Assembly (NCBI RefSeq): GCF_040718835.1 | Contig: NZ_JBFEFG010000274.1 | Coordinates: forward strand, 744,001 to 808,000 | Reading direction: 5' to 3' | From: Bremerella sp. JC817 | GTDB taxonomy: Bacteria; Planctomycetota; Planctomycetia; Pirellulales; Pirellulaceae | DNA length: 64,000 bases | Shown: positions 38,006 to 47,816 of the stretch, piece by piece | Layout: the number at the start of each line of letters is the position of its first letter | Numbering within the stretch: the stretch's first letter is position 1 | Translations under genes and position numbers: made by a program | Notes under the pieces: generated by a model | The model's database searches: none | What the model saw: the letters and a program-made list of their open reading frames with translations, nothing else | Told to the model about the DNA's origin: nothing

Positions 38006-40543
38006 CTACTGAACTTCCACCCACTTGATGATGCGGATCCCTTTCTCTTCATGTCCTGACGCCAGAGCCAGGATTTCCGCCGGACATAAAGCACGCGTAA
38101 ACACCCGCACGTCATCAACGCGACCATCCAGGTAGTCGCCAGTTGGGGCATAAACGCCTTCGCCGATTTTGAAGCTGTAGCTACTCGTTCCGTATGAAGT
38201 GGTGCTGCGACTTGACGAAGCCACTGGAAGTCCATTTACATAGGCGACAATTTCGGTGCCATTGCCAACCGCTGCCACATGTATCCACTGCCCAGCCTTA
38301 AGCGTTCCGCCAACATAGAAGAAGCCACCATTCGCTGTCCACAAATGAACTTGCCCGGTCCTTCCCCGAATGCCAAATTCGATCACGTCGTTCTGGCCGA
38401 AGAACGATTGATTGGCATTCAATGTGTCGAGGTAAATCCAGCCAGCTATCGTGAATTGCGGTAATGAATTCAACAGGCTCTTGTTGCTGGTAATGTATTG
38501 CGTCGAGCCATCCAGTTCGACCGCGGTCCCCAGGGTGGAACTGTCCGGTCCAGGTGTTCCCAGCGTCGGTGCCCCGTAGTAGGTGGCATCGTTATTCGCA
38601 GCGGTCGAATCGTAGGCAATCGAGCCGCTCGTTTCATCCAGTTCGTAGTGCGCCGCCACACCAGCCAACTGCAGGACTTCCGACTCGAGGATCTTGCGAT
38701 TGTAGAGTCGAAAATCACGCATCGTTCCTTGCCAGTATTCGGTCGAACCGGTTCGTGTGCCAAACGACAGGATGCCTCCGGCCTGGGTGCTCAGATCAAC
38801 ACTCGAAACGCCACTCTTATGAAGTTCGCCATCGATATAGATCGCATAGGTGTCATCGGCGTTGTCGTAGCTGGCGACAAAGTGATACGCTTTCATCGTT
38901 TCATCGAGAGGCTCGGTCGTGAAGAAGCCGCCATCGATTCCGTTGCCGCTGACGTCGCAGTAAACCACGCCGTCGGCTGCCTGACGGATCTCGTAGTTGT
39001 CGCCGATCCCCCACAGCCGCTGATTGCTGGCGTAGGGCGCCTCGCTGATGAACCAGAAGGCAATCGAACCTTGCTCGGGCGGAGTCACGCTCGACGTTGT
39101 CGTTGCCACCGCGCCAGAACCATTGAAGGCCAGAGCGACGTTCCCTGCACAATCGGTCGTCCAGGTTGCTCCGCTTATGTTGGCGTGGTTCTTGAACGCC
39201 GAACTATCGTTGGCGACGCTACCACTTCCTTCGTTGAACTTCCAATGTCCGATCAATCCATATAGTTCCGCGACTTGCGTCTCGGAAAGCTGGTAGTTGT
39301 AGATTCTCAGATCATCGATCGTCCCGTCAAAGCGATCCGCGGTGCCGGTGCGTGTCCCGAGCGACAGATAATTGCCGGAAGGGTCGTTCAACCCGACGGA
39401 GCCCGAGCGATGAAGCTTGCCGTTCACGTAAATCGTGAATGTATCGCCGATCGAATCGTAGATCGCGACAATATGATACCACTGATTAATCGCGTTAAGT
39501 GCCGTGGTAGTTTCAAACGAACCTGAGGTATTGTTCGCCCCGAGATCGAAGGCGACGATGCCGCTCGGTTCGATCCGTATTTCCCAGTCGTCCCCGGTTC
39601 CGAGGATCCGTTCGGTGCTGGTCACCGCGTCGTCACGTTTCATCCAGAAGGCGACGCTGCCCTGGGCAGGTGGATCGAAAGCGGCACTTGAACGCACGTC
39701 GTTTCCACCACTAAAGTCGAGTGCCCCATTCCGCGGCCCGGTTATCCAGGTCGGTGTTCCGGTCTGGAAGCTACCGTGACGATTCGCACCTGACGCATCG
39801 TAGATCGTCCCACCGGTACCTTCGTCGAGTCTCCAATGCAGCAGCGTTTGATCGGCGGTCGCTCGGGCAAAGTTCAGCGCCTCTTGAACGATATAAAGAC
39901 CGTTACTGTTGAGCGAACTCCACTGAAACGGTTCGCCACCGAAAGGCATTCGCACACGCCGCCCGGCCGCGGTCGAATTACCCGAAATGTTGTTGGCTAA
40001 CTGGGCTCCCTTTTCGAGGGAAACAATGGTCACTTTGCCGGTGTTACTAGTCGTGCGGGCAACGATCTGCGCACCGGGAGCGAGATTGCCTTCCATCTGC
40101 GTCAGTTGCTGTGCGGCGCCGGTGATACTTATGTTTTGATTGGCACCCAGCACCCAGATCGAACTGCCGGAACGTTCCGAACCAACGGCGTCTGAAAAGC
40201 CAAAGTCGTCGTCGAGGAAGTTTTCTTCGTTGATCACGCCCACCGAGGTTGTCCGAAGCTTGGTCCCCAGATCGGCGCTGTTAACTTCTTCGGAAATGTA
40301 AACGACTTGAGCCCCAAGTGTTGCCGAGTCGATTGCGGCCTGAGAGCTACCTGCCCAGATGGTCGAGACCGCGTAGCCCCATGATTGAAACGAAGATCGT
40401 CGTGCTGACTCTTCCCCAGTCAGCGATCCATTGTTGGCGGTCACCAACAAGATGGTGTCGGCCTGAACGATCGGCGCAGCCAAGCTTCCCACTGCCAACA
40501 GCAGCATAAGCAGGAGCAGCCGAAACCGGTTCAAGAACGACAT
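38006..40543 (-). CDS. Exported LamG-like (concanavalin-fold) repeat protein
   Basis: 845 residues with a signal peptide (MSFLNRFRLLLLMLLLAVGSLAAPIVQA). An N-terminal ~200-residue alpha/beta region (ILLVTANNGSLTGEESARRSSFQSWGYAVSTIWAG) resembles a Rossmann or ThuA-like domain. It is followed by three LamG-type jelly-roll domains: about 235-430 (WRLDEGTGGTIYDASG), 430-630 (WKFNEGSGSVANDSSA) and 635-835 (YELDETSGSIAYDSTA). Each carries the RVDDVRV or DDLRIYNYQLS closing motif. Likely cell-surface or extracellular binding of a glycan or protein. No catalytic motif. Confidence 0.85.
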   Translation of the reverse strand: MSFLNRFRLLLLMLLLAVGSLAAPIVQADTILLVTANNGSLTGEESARRSSFQSWGYAVSTIWAGSSQAAIDSATLGAQVVYISEEVNSADLGTKLRTTSVGVINEENFLDDDFGFSDAVGSERSGSSIWVLGANQNISITGAAQQLTQMEGNLAPGAQIVARTTSNTGKVTIVSLEKGAQLANNISGNSTAAGRRVRMPFGGEPFQWSSLNSNGLYIVQEALNFARATADQTLLHWRLDEGTGGTIYDASGANRHGSFQTGTPTWITGPRNGALDFSGGNDVRSSAAFDPPAQGSVAFWMKRDDAVTSTERILGTGDDWEIRIEPSGIVAFDLGANNTSGSFETTTALNAINQWYHIVAIYDSIGDTFTIYVNGKLHRSGSVGLNDPSGNYLSLGTRTGTADRFDGTIDDLRIYNYQLSETQVAELYGLIGHWKFNEGSGSVANDSSAFKNHANISGATWTTDCAGNVALAFNGSGAVATTTSSVTPPEQGSIAFWFISEAPYASNQRLWGIGDNYEIRQAADGVVYCDVSGNGIDGGFFTTEPLDETMKAYHFVASYDNADDTYAIYIDGELHKSGVSSVDLSTQAGGILSFGTRTGSTEYWQGTMRDFRLYNRKILESEVLQLAGVAAHYELDETSGSIAYDSTAANNDATYYGAPTLGTPGPDSSTLGTAVELDGSTQYITSNKSLLNSLPQFTIAGWIYLDTLNANQSFFGQNDVIEFGIRGRTGQVHLWTANGGFFYVGGTLKAGQWIHVAAVGNGTEIVAYVNGLPVASSSRSTTSYGTSSYSFKIGEGVYAPTGDYLDGRVDDVRVFTRALCPAEILALASGHEEKGIRIIKWVEVQ

Positions 40544-40779
40544 TGAAACCTTTGAAGAATTCTCGCGAAAAAGGATCCACCCCGACTTGGGCTCTCAAAG
40601 ATAGGTCAACCTAAATAGGTTTCAAATCGACAGAACCGGCAAAAGCCGCATAAGACGACGCCAAACGGGCGATGCAATGGCACTTTTTAACTCGATGGTG
40701 CCACGAAGAAAGACTCGGCCGGAACGGGGGGCGGGCATTGACACTCTAACATTCACTTGATTATCAATGCGAAGATCTC

Positions 40780-41643
40780 GTGAAGACAACCACCACACTC
40801 CTTTGCCTGAGAAACCTGCTCATGCTACGCGTTCTTGCGTGCGTTGCACTAACCTGCCTGCTGCCGCTTGCCGGATGCGGGCTGGGAAGTTCGTCGACGA
40901 ACAACCGGATCACTGTGACTGGCTCTAGCACGATCGCTCCGCTGTTAACCGAAATTGCCCGTCGTTATGAAGAGGCACACCCTGGCGTTCGTATTGATGT
41001 GCAAACCGGAGGAACGGGCAAAGGGATCGCCGATGTCCGCCAAGGCGTTGCCGAGATTGGTATGGCAAGCCGTGAACTTAAATCAGACGAGTCCGACCTG
41101 ACCGTACATCCCTTGGCTGCCGATGGCGTAGGAATGATCCTTCACGCAGAGAACCCGATTGCCGAGCTCAGCGATTCGCAGATCATCGCCATCTATCGCG
41201 ATGAAGTGAACAACTGGAAGGATCTAGATGGGCCAGACCTTCCGATTCAGGTCGTCCACAAAGCAGAAGGCAGGGCAACCCTGGAAGTTTTCCAAAAGTA
41301 CTTCAAAATCGAAAACACCGCAGTCAAACCGGACGTGATCGTGGGACACAACGAGCAAGGCATCAAAACAGTTGCCGGTGCCCCTGGTGCCATCGGTTAT
41401 GTCTCGATCGGCACCGCCGAAGCCGATATTCAGGCCGGCCTCCCGATTCGCTTGCTCCCCCTGGCTGGTGTTGTTGCTTCGACCGCTACGGTCGCGGATG
41501 GCACGTTTCCGATGAGTCGTCCTTTGCACTTGGTCACGAAGGGAGAAATCGATCCGGTCACGGCTGACTTCATTGCGTTCGCCCAGTCGGATCAGGTTCA
41601 CGATCTTATCACGGAGCAGTACTTTGTCCCGCTCGCTCGCTGA
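40780..41643 (+). CDS. pstS: Phosphate-binding lipoprotein PstS
   Basis: Periplasmic phosphate-binding component of the high-affinity Pst ABC transporter. Lipobox LAGC (Cys33 from the GTG at 40780) indicates lipid anchoring. Family blocks are TVTGSSTIAPLLTEIARRYEEAHPGVRIDVQTGGTGKG, VAEIGMASRELKSDE, and GAIGYVSIGTAE. GTG at 40780 or ATG at 40822 are both possible starts; the latter gives a shorter signal peptide MLRVLACVALTCLLPLAGC. First gene of the pstSCAB operon. I do not see a convincing Pho box in the upstream 236 bases. Confidence 0.9.
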   Translation: MKTTTTLLCLRNLLMLRVLACVALTCLLPLAGCGLGSSSTNNRITVTGSSTIAPLLTEIARRYEEAHPGVRIDVQTGGTGKGIADVRQGVAEIGMASRELKSDESDLTVHPLAADGVGMILHAENPIAELSDSQIIAIYRDEVNNWKDLDGPDLPIQVVHKAEGRATLEVFQKYFKIENTAVKPDVIVGHNEQGIKTVAGAPGAIGYVSIGTAEADIQAGLPIRLLPLAGVVASTATVADGTFPMSRPLHLVTKGEIDPVTADFIAFAQSDQVHDLITEQYFVPLAR

Positions 41644-42475
41644 TCGCTGCCTGCGATGGGGAACCGCCGCCGCGGCCATGCTGTCGGGATCGATCGTGCT
41701 GCTGGTGATTGTTTTCTTGTGGAAAGAATCGTGGCCGGCGCTGAATGAACTGGGGTTGGTTCGCTTCTTCATCGATGCCAGTTGGCATCCCCTTTCCGAT
41801 CGCTTCGGCCTGGTGCCGATGATCGCCGCAACCTTGGCGACAACGCTCGGCGCGGTGGTTGTCGCCACGCCGCTTGGCATTGGCTCGGCGATCTTCACAC
41901 AGTTCTATGCACCGCCGAGGCTGGCACGCTGGTATCGACGTCTGATTGAACTGTTGGCGGGGATTCCCTCGGTGGTGTATGGCCTGTGGGGGCTGGTTGT
42001 GCTGGTGCCGATCATGTCACACCTCGGCGGAACAGGCCAAGGCCTACTGACCGCAATTTGCGTTCTAGCACTGATGATCTTGCCGACTATCTCGTTAACG
42101 GCCGATGTCGCGTTAGGCAGCGTGCCATCGAGTTGGCTGCAAGGGGCCGCCGCGTCGGGGCTACCTCCTTGGACGATCGCCACCCAGGTCGCTTTGCCCG
42201 CGGCACGCAGTGCCATCGCTGCCGGAGTGATGCTGGCCACGGCCCGGGCAATCGGCGAGACGATGGCGGTGTTGATGGTGGCTGGCAACGTCGTCGAAAT
42301 GCCGACCTCCCTGACCGGGCCGGTACGAACCTTAACGGCGAACATCGCCAGCGAAATGGGCTACGCTTCGTCGAGTCATCGCGCTGTGCTATTTGTGAGT
42401 GGCCTGCTGCTGATGGTTGCCGCAGCAGGGATCGTGCTTCTCGCGGAATGGCTGCGAGGTGACCGCCATGAATAA
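41624..42475 (+). CDS. pstC: Phosphate ABC transporter permease PstC
   Basis: Inner-membrane permease, about six helices, 283 residues from TTG at 41624. I picked this start because GGAG lies seven bases upstream; it overlaps the pstS end by 20 bases. The EAA loop ARSAIAAGVMLATARAIGETMAVLMVAGN is the family hallmark. It works with PstA as the channel dimer. Its stop overlaps the pstA start by eight bases. Confidence 0.92.
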   Translation: MSRSLADRCLRWGTAAAAMLSGSIVLLVIVFLWKESWPALNELGLVRFFIDASWHPLSDRFGLVPMIAATLATTLGAVVVATPLGIGSAIFTQFYAPPRLARWYRRLIELLAGIPSVVYGLWGLVVLVPIMSHLGGTGQGLLTAICVLALMILPTISLTADVALGSVPSSWLQGAAASGLPPWTIATQVALPAARSAIAAGVMLATARAIGETMAVLMVAGNVVEMPTSLTGPVRTLTANIASEMGYASSSHRAVLFVSGLLLMVAAAGIVLLAEWLRGDRHE

Positions 42476-43322
42476 TCACCGCTGGAAAGAATGCATCCCC
42501 ACTGCCGCCATGTGGAGCATCGCGATTCTGATTACGGCTCTTTTAGCATGGATCTTGTGCGACATTGCCTGGCGTGGCTTCTCGCATGTCAGTTGGGAGT
42601 TTCTGACCAGTGAACCGCGCGATGCTGGTCGGCAAGGTGGGATCGCACCGATGATCGTTTCGACGCTGCTGATCCTTTGCGTTTCGCTTTCGATTGCGTT
42701 TCCACTTTCTTTGGGTACCGCAATCTGGCTGGTCGAGCAGACACGGCAAACATCGCTCGGTGGGCGAGCTATACGCATGAGCCTCGACGCTTTAGCCGCG
42801 GTTCCTTCGATTGTGTTTGGTCTGTTCGGCAATGCCTTCTTTTGTGTCTTGCTGGGCATGGAGTACTCGATCTTGAGCGGTGGCCTCACGCTGGCTTGTA
42901 TGTTGTTGCCGATTTTGACTCGCGTGACCGAAGAAGCTCTCCGTTCGGTTCCGACCGAATTTCAGCATGCGTCCGCGGCAGCTGGTTTAACGAAGACGAC
43001 GACACTGCTTCACATCACGCTGCCGACCGCTGGCCCCGCGATTGCGGCCGGAGCGGTTCTCGGCATTGGTCGCGCCCTGGCAGAAACCGCGGCCTTGATC
43101 TTCACCGCCGGCTATGTCACACGGATGCCTGGCTCGGTGTGGGATTCCGGTAGATCGCTGAGTGTTCACATCTACGACATGGCGATGAACGTCCCCGGCG
43201 GAAACTCCCAGGCCTACGCCACGGCCCTGGTCCTGATTGTGATGTTGTTGATCGTGAACATGACCGTGGTTAGCTTGATTCGCTTGGGATCGAATCGGAT
43301 CAGTGGGAGGAATGCAAGATGA
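42468..43322 (+). CDS. pstA: Phosphate ABC transporter permease PstA
   Basis: Second permease subunit, 284 residues, six helices. ATG at 42468 has GAGGTGA nearby and overlaps pstC. The EAA-loop GPAIAAGAVLGIGRALAETAALIFTAG is diagnostic. Ends with TGA inside the pstB start (ATGA, four-base overlap), which points to coupled translation. Confidence 0.92.
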   Translation: MNNHRWKECIPTAAMWSIAILITALLAWILCDIAWRGFSHVSWEFLTSEPRDAGRQGGIAPMIVSTLLILCVSLSIAFPLSLGTAIWLVEQTRQTSLGGRAIRMSLDALAAVPSIVFGLFGNAFFCVLLGMEYSILSGGLTLACMLLPILTRVTEEALRSVPTEFQHASAAAGLTKTTTLLHITLPTAGPAIAAGAVLGIGRALAETAALIFTAGYVTRMPGSVWDSGRSLSVHIYDMAMNVPGGNSQAYATALVLIVMLLIVNMTVVSLIRLGSNRISGRNAR

Positions 43323-44077
43323 TTCGCACCGAATCGCTGAGTGTTCATTACGGCAAAACGACAGCCGTCCGAGAGGTATCGCTCCAGGTTCCGGACGGCC
43401 ATGTCACGGCGATCGTGGGTCCGTCAGGTTGCGGGAAGAGTAGTTTCTTGCTGACTTTGAACCGGATGATCGATTTGATCCCAGACGCGACCACGACCGG
43501 CCGAATATTGATTGGCGGCCAGGACATTTATCAGCCTGGCTTGGACACCGCTCAGCTTCGGCGGCGAGTCGGCGGGATCGCTCAAAAGCCGAATCCATTT
43601 CCGTTGTCGATCCGGAAGAACATTCACCTTGTCCTGAAAGCCCAACAGAACCGAACCAGGGCCGAGTTGGACGAGATCACCGAAACGGCTCTACAAGATG
43701 TCGGACTTTGGGACGAGGTCAAAGATCGGCTCGACCGCCCTGCCCTGCAGCTATCAGGCGGCCAGCAGCAGCGGCTGTGCATTGCCCGCGCGTTGGCCTT
43801 AAAGCCTGCCTATCTTCTGATGGACGAGCCCTGCAGTGCCTTGGACCCGATCGCTTCGGCCAAGGTCGAAGGCCTGATCGAGGACCTGCGACGACGGTAT
43901 ACCATCGTGATTGTGACCCATAACCTGGCTCAGGCCCGGCGATTGGCAGACGATGTCGCCGTTTTCTGGGTTCAGGACGGATCGGGGCAAATGATCGAGT
44001 TTGGGACCAGTGAAAAGGTCTTTTCCACCCCGGACAATCCCACCTCGGCCGCCTATTTGAGTGGAATTCAGGGATAA
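43319..44077 (+). CDS. pstB: Phosphate ABC transporter ATPase PstB
   Basis: Cytoplasmic ATPase that powers phosphate import. Walker A GPSGCGKSS is at 34-42, signature LSGGQQQRLCIARALALKP, Walker B YLLMDEPCSALDP, and H-loop IVIVTHNLAQARR. 252 residues is normal. GGGAGG lies eight bases before ATG. PhoU, normally next, is missing here; the operon ends in a 384-base gap before the helicase gene. Confidence 0.96.
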   Translation: MIRTESLSVHYGKTTAVREVSLQVPDGHVTAIVGPSGCGKSSFLLTLNRMIDLIPDATTTGRILIGGQDIYQPGLDTAQLRRRVGGIAQKPNPFPLSIRKNIHLVLKAQQNRTRAELDEITETALQDVGLWDEVKDRLDRPALQLSGGQQQRLCIARALALKPAYLLMDEPCSALDPIASAKVEGLIEDLRRRYTIVIVTHNLAQARRLADDVAVFWVQDGSGQMIEFGTSEKVFSTPDNPTSAAYLSGIQG

Positions 44078-44461
44078 ACTGCGGGAAAACACGCCTATCC
44101 GACCGGGCCTGCGTCGAGTAAGATATAGGCCAACAAGGTGTGAGACTTAACGGCAGATTAGGCCGTTCAAGTTCATTCGATTCGATATTAGCGGTCACCT
44201 GGACCGAGACGCCCATCAGACTGGCAGTCTCATTTGCTTATCCCAGGTTGCTCGTTCTCTCGACCGCGACTGATCCTCTTGCCCCTTACGGCCACTCCCA
44301 CGCACACGTGATTTGCGTGACGATTTCCCTGCTATCGGAAGCAGGCTTGCTGGCCGACATTTTGGCAACGCCCAAACATACGGGCTGATGGTTTGCGCCC
44401 AGGGTCCCCCTACAGGTACCTCGTAGGGCTACCATTCCATCTTTGGAAAGCATGACTGTAG
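44078..44461 (+). other. Intergenic region, 384 bases, upstream of DEAD-box helicase
   Basis: No clear terminator after pstB and no convincing coding frame; an 82-codon frame with a GTG start (44140-44388) lacks family resemblance and a site for ribosomes. It holds a hairpin at 44408-44428: CCCTAC, the palindromic loop AGGTACCTC and GTAGGG, 33 bases before the helicase ATG. A 5' leader with regulatory function is conceivable for a cold-type helicase but unproved. Confidence 0.35.
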
Positions 44462-46075
44462 ATGAAGTTTACCGAAATCCAATTGGCTCAACCCTTTCAG
44501 CAAGCTTTGGCCAAGCTGAAGTACGAAACCGCTTCGCCGATTCAAGCACAAGCGATCCCGGTTTTGTTGGACGGAAAAGACCTGATTGGCTGTGCCCAGA
44601 CTGGTACCGGCAAGACGGCCGCATTTGCGCTGCCGATGCTGCACCGGATCCTGGAAACCCTGCCCCCCAAGCCACCAACTGAGCGAGTGAAGGGCAAACG
44701 CGTTCATAATGGACAGCAGACCCCTTCGCGTCCGTTGCGTGCGTTGGTGTTGGCCCCAACTCGTGAACTGGCCGCCCAGATTGGCGAAAGCTTGAAGAAA
44801 TACGGCCAGGGAACTCCGCTGAAGCACACCGTGATCTTCGGTGGTGTCTCGCAGCATCCTCAGGTTCGCGATCTTCGCTGGGGTGTCGATACCCTGGTCG
44901 CAACGCCTGGTCGTTTGCTCGACCTGATGGACCAAGGTCACATCGACCTGTCGCTGCTCGAGATCCTTTGCTTCGACGAAGCGGATCAAATGCTCGACAT
45001 GGGCTTCTTGCCGGCACTCAAGCGAATTGTGGCCGCCGTGCCGGAGCAGCGTCAGACCGTGATGTTCTCGGCGACGATGCCTCCAGAAATTCGCGAGTTG
45101 GCCCAGAAGTGGCTGACCAACCCAGTTGCCATTCAGGTCGCTGCCGTTGCAGCCCCTGCCGAACGAATCACCCAGTCGGTTCATTACGTCGACAAAAGGA
45201 TGAAGGGTGCTCTGCTGTCACGTTATCTGCAAGATACGCCGCGCAGCCGAACCCTGGTCTTCGTCCGTACCAAGCACGACTGCGACAAGATTGTCCGACA
45301 GTTGGAAAAGGATGGCCTGCGTGCCGCGGCCATTCACAGCAACAAGAGTCAGGCTGTTCGCAGTCGCACGTTGGCCCAGTTCAAGAGCAATCGACCTCCT
45401 GTGCTGGTCGCAACCGACATTGCCGCTCGCGGTTTGGACGTGAACGATGTTTCGCACGTGGTGAACTTCGATCTGCCAGAGTCGCCAGAAACCTACGTGC
45501 ACCGTATCGGCCGAACGGCTCGTGCCGGCGCCGAAGGGGTGGCCGTTTCGTTCTGTGCCAGTGCCGAACGGAGGCTGCTGCGTCAGATCGAACGTCTGAC
45601 TCGTATTGAAATTCCAGTTGAACCTGCCCTCGAAGGTTTCGAGACTACGGAACCGTTTGTCCGTGACGAACCTCGTCGCAATGACCGTCGCGGTGGTGGA
45701 TACCGTGGCAATGGTTCCGGCGGCTCGCGTCGCTTCGGTAACAAGTCGTCCGGCAGCAGTGGCGGTGGCGGCGGATATGGTAAGAAGCCTCGTCGGTCGA
45801 GTGGTTCGAAGCCACACGCCAGCGAAGGCAACCATTCCGACTCGTCGGGCCACACCTCGCAGGAATCGGGGGGTCGCACCTTCACCAAGAAGAAGCCACG
45901 TCGCCTCAACTCGAAGCCGAAGGCAAACGAAGGCAATCACTCGGAGCCAGCTCACAACTCGCAAGAGTCGGGCGGACGCATCTATCCGAAGAAGAAGCCA
46001 CGTCGTATCGGCGGTGGCCAGGCTGCGGCCGGTGGCCAGGGCAAGCCCAAACGTCGCCGTCCCGCGAGTGCGTAA
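44462..46075 (+). CDS. DEAD-box RNA helicase (RhlE-like)
   Basis: 537 residues. Q motif region FQQALAKLKYETASPIQAQAIP, motif I AQTGTGKT (45-52), PTRELAAQ, DEAD in CFDEADQMLDMGF, SAT in VMFSATMPPEIR, and HRIGRTARAG in motif VI. A Gly/Ser/Arg/Lys-rich tail of about 150 residues has KKKPRR and NHSEP/NHSDS repeats, typical of RhlE-type RNA-binding ends. It unwinds RNA, probably in ribosome assembly or decay and cold growth; the target is not readable. Followed by a convergent terminator. Confidence 0.93.
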   Translation: MKFTEIQLAQPFQQALAKLKYETASPIQAQAIPVLLDGKDLIGCAQTGTGKTAAFALPMLHRILETLPPKPPTERVKGKRVHNGQQTPSRPLRALVLAPTRELAAQIGESLKKYGQGTPLKHTVIFGGVSQHPQVRDLRWGVDTLVATPGRLLDLMDQGHIDLSLLEILCFDEADQMLDMGFLPALKRIVAAVPEQRQTVMFSATMPPEIRELAQKWLTNPVAIQVAAVAAPAERITQSVHYVDKRMKGALLSRYLQDTPRSRTLVFVRTKHDCDKIVRQLEKDGLRAAAIHSNKSQAVRSRTLAQFKSNRPPVLVATDIAARGLDVNDVSHVVNFDLPESPETYVHRIGRTARAGAEGVAVSFCASAERRLLRQIERLTRIEIPVEPALEGFETTEPFVRDEPRRNDRRGGGYRGNGSGGSRRFGNKSSGSSGGGGGYGKKPRRSSGSKPHASEGNHSDSSGHTSQESGGRTFTKKKPRRLNSKPKANEGNHSEPAHNSQESGGRIYPKKKPRRIGGGQAAAGGQGKPKRRRPASA

Positions 46076-46096
46076 CGCGACGCCAATCGATTAAAA

Positions 46097-46137
46097 ATAA
46101 AAGCCGCCGAAAGCAACTTCGCTTCCGGCGGCTTTTT
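46097..46137. terminator. Bidirectional Rho-independent terminator
   Basis: Arms AAGCCGCCG and CGGCGGCTT extended by AAGC/GCTT pairing, with A runs left and a T6 run right. It lies between the convergent helicase and choice-of-anchor-I genes. Confidence 0.9.
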
Positions 46138-46162
46138 TGTTTCTTGATCACCGCGAGCCAGC

Positions 46163-47728
46163 TTAGTCGTTCAATAGATCCGAGAACAATCCGCCGACAC
46201 GCTTCACCTTGTACATGGTGGCTGTGCCGCTCACTTCATGCGAGACCACAATCGCGGGCTCGGTGAACGGGCTGTCGCCACGCGAGATAAAGTCGATTCC
46301 TTCCGGAGCCGCATCGATCAGGTTCCGCTCGTACTGGACGAACTCTGGGTTTAATGGATTGGTGATGTCGTACAACATCACACCACCGACCCGTTCCAAA
46401 CCGATGAACGCCCAAGTCGCTCCCAGATCGGTACCGATATCAATCGCTTCAGGCTCTGGGCCTTTGTCGTCGCTACGCGAATCGAATTCATCCGCGTCTC
46501 CTTCTTGCGAGTTGAAATAGTCAGGTACCTGCGCGGCCGTAATCTGCTCGAACTGGTCGCCGCTGTCGAACAACTGAACCGTCTGCCCGAACGGCGTGAA
46601 CAACCAGATCGAGAACGAACGAGCACCGTAGCTGTAGATCTCGTCGAAGTCGCCATCGTTGTCGATATCGCCGTTGGCCAGCGTCGAGTTTAGACGTCCC
46701 AGGTTTTCATCTTCCTGCAGAAACTCGGCATCGGGGAAAGCGTCCGGATCGAGGACCAGGTCCTTCACGCGAGCTTCTTCCGAATAGCCGTCGTAGTCGC
46801 GAGCATCTCCTTCGTTAGCCGTCGCAATCAGCGTGAAGCCGAGGAAGTCGGTCGACGCGATCGCATCTGGCTGATACATCCCCTTGGTGGGCCAAGGCTG
46901 GATGTTGATGGCATCGTCGCGGTTCGACGCGTCCATGGCATTCTTCGCCAGCGAGTGATCTTTGTAGCCTAGCGGATTGATCGAGATGATTTTCTTCGAG
47001 GCGATATTCACAATAGCAACCGCGTTGTTTTCCTGACAGGAAACATAAGCCGTACGCGAGTCGGCCGAAACCGCGATGTACTCCGGTTCCATGTCCATGG
47101 CGACGGTGGCACCAGGGCCAAAGATGCGAACGCCAGCTGCCTTCAGGGTCGCTTCATCCGCGTTGAACGACTCGAAGCCGGCTTCGTAGACTTTCGGCTT
47201 GGCAGGCTTGCGAACATCGATAATCGAAATCGAACCAACCGGATCGATCACGTAGTCGTCATCCGGTTCGCCTTCATTTGCGACGAGGACGTACTTGCCG
47301 TTCGGCGTAAAGGTCACCATGTCCGGCAGGTAACCGGCAGTGACTTCCGCGATCACGCTATAGTCGTCGGCGTCGACCAGCATCACTTTGCCACGCACAC
47401 CGGTCGTTTCCGCTTCGACGGCGATCGCGACGAGACCTTCGTGAGCAGCGACACTGTTCACCTTTCCGGCCGGAATCGATTCGAGAAGATCACCAGTGAG
47501 GGCATCCAGCACATCGATCGTGCCATCGTTCACGTTCGTCAGGAAGACCTTCTTCGAGGTCGAGTCATATGCAGCGATCTCGGAAGCACCGGAACCACTG
47601 GCAGCCACATATCGCCACTCTTCCACCAGCGTCGGCGTGCCAAACAGAAAGTCGAGCGGGCCAGCAACGACTGTTGGGGCGATCAGCAGCGACGCCATCA
47701 TCGCAATGCCCAAGCGTAGCAATTTCAT
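46163..47728 (-). CDS. Choice-of-anchor I family beta-propeller protein
   Basis: 521 residues with a signal peptide (MKLLRLGIAMMASLLIAPTVVAG). Beta-propeller-type repeats include DGTIDVLDALTGDLLESIPAG, ADDYSVIAEVTAGYLPDMVTFTPNGKYVLVANEGEP (Asp-rich), EPEYIAVSADSRTAYVSCQENNAVAIVNIA, TANEGDARDYDGYSEEARV, and PEPEAIDIG. This is the choice-of-anchor I family, associated with phosphatase or phytase-like exported proteins. No C-terminal sorting tail is seen here (ends KVKRVGGLFSDLLND). Activity is not established. Confidence 0.85.
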   Translation of the reverse strand: MKLLRLGIAMMASLLIAPTVVAGPLDFLFGTPTLVEEWRYVAASGSGASEIAAYDSTSKKVFLTNVNDGTIDVLDALTGDLLESIPAGKVNSVAAHEGLVAIAVEAETTGVRGKVMLVDADDYSVIAEVTAGYLPDMVTFTPNGKYVLVANEGEPDDDYVIDPVGSISIIDVRKPAKPKVYEAGFESFNADEATLKAAGVRIFGPGATVAMDMEPEYIAVSADSRTAYVSCQENNAVAIVNIASKKIISINPLGYKDHSLAKNAMDASNRDDAINIQPWPTKGMYQPDAIASTDFLGFTLIATANEGDARDYDGYSEEARVKDLVLDPDAFPDAEFLQEDENLGRLNSTLANGDIDNDGDFDEIYSYGARSFSIWLFTPFGQTVQLFDSGDQFEQITAAQVPDYFNSQEGDADEFDSRSDDKGPEPEAIDIGTDLGATWAFIGLERVGGVMLYDITNPLNPEFVQYERNLIDAAPEGIDFISRGDSPFTEPAIVVSHEVSGTATMYKVKRVGGLFSDLLND

Positions 47729-47816
47729 TAAAGAGATCCTTCATCTGCGGGGGCGTTAGAACATTAAGGTCCCCAGTGTCGCCAAGTTTGTTGACAACGG
47801 ATGAAGGAAGAATGAA

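Noticed and set aside
40544..40779. Pho box upstream of pstS
   Set aside because: No convincing pair of 7-base direct repeats at the usual spacing is visible by eye.
44140..44388. An 82-codon frame between pstB and the helicase
   Set aside because: GTG start without a ribosome-binding site, composition unlike neighbours, no resemblance to a known small protein.
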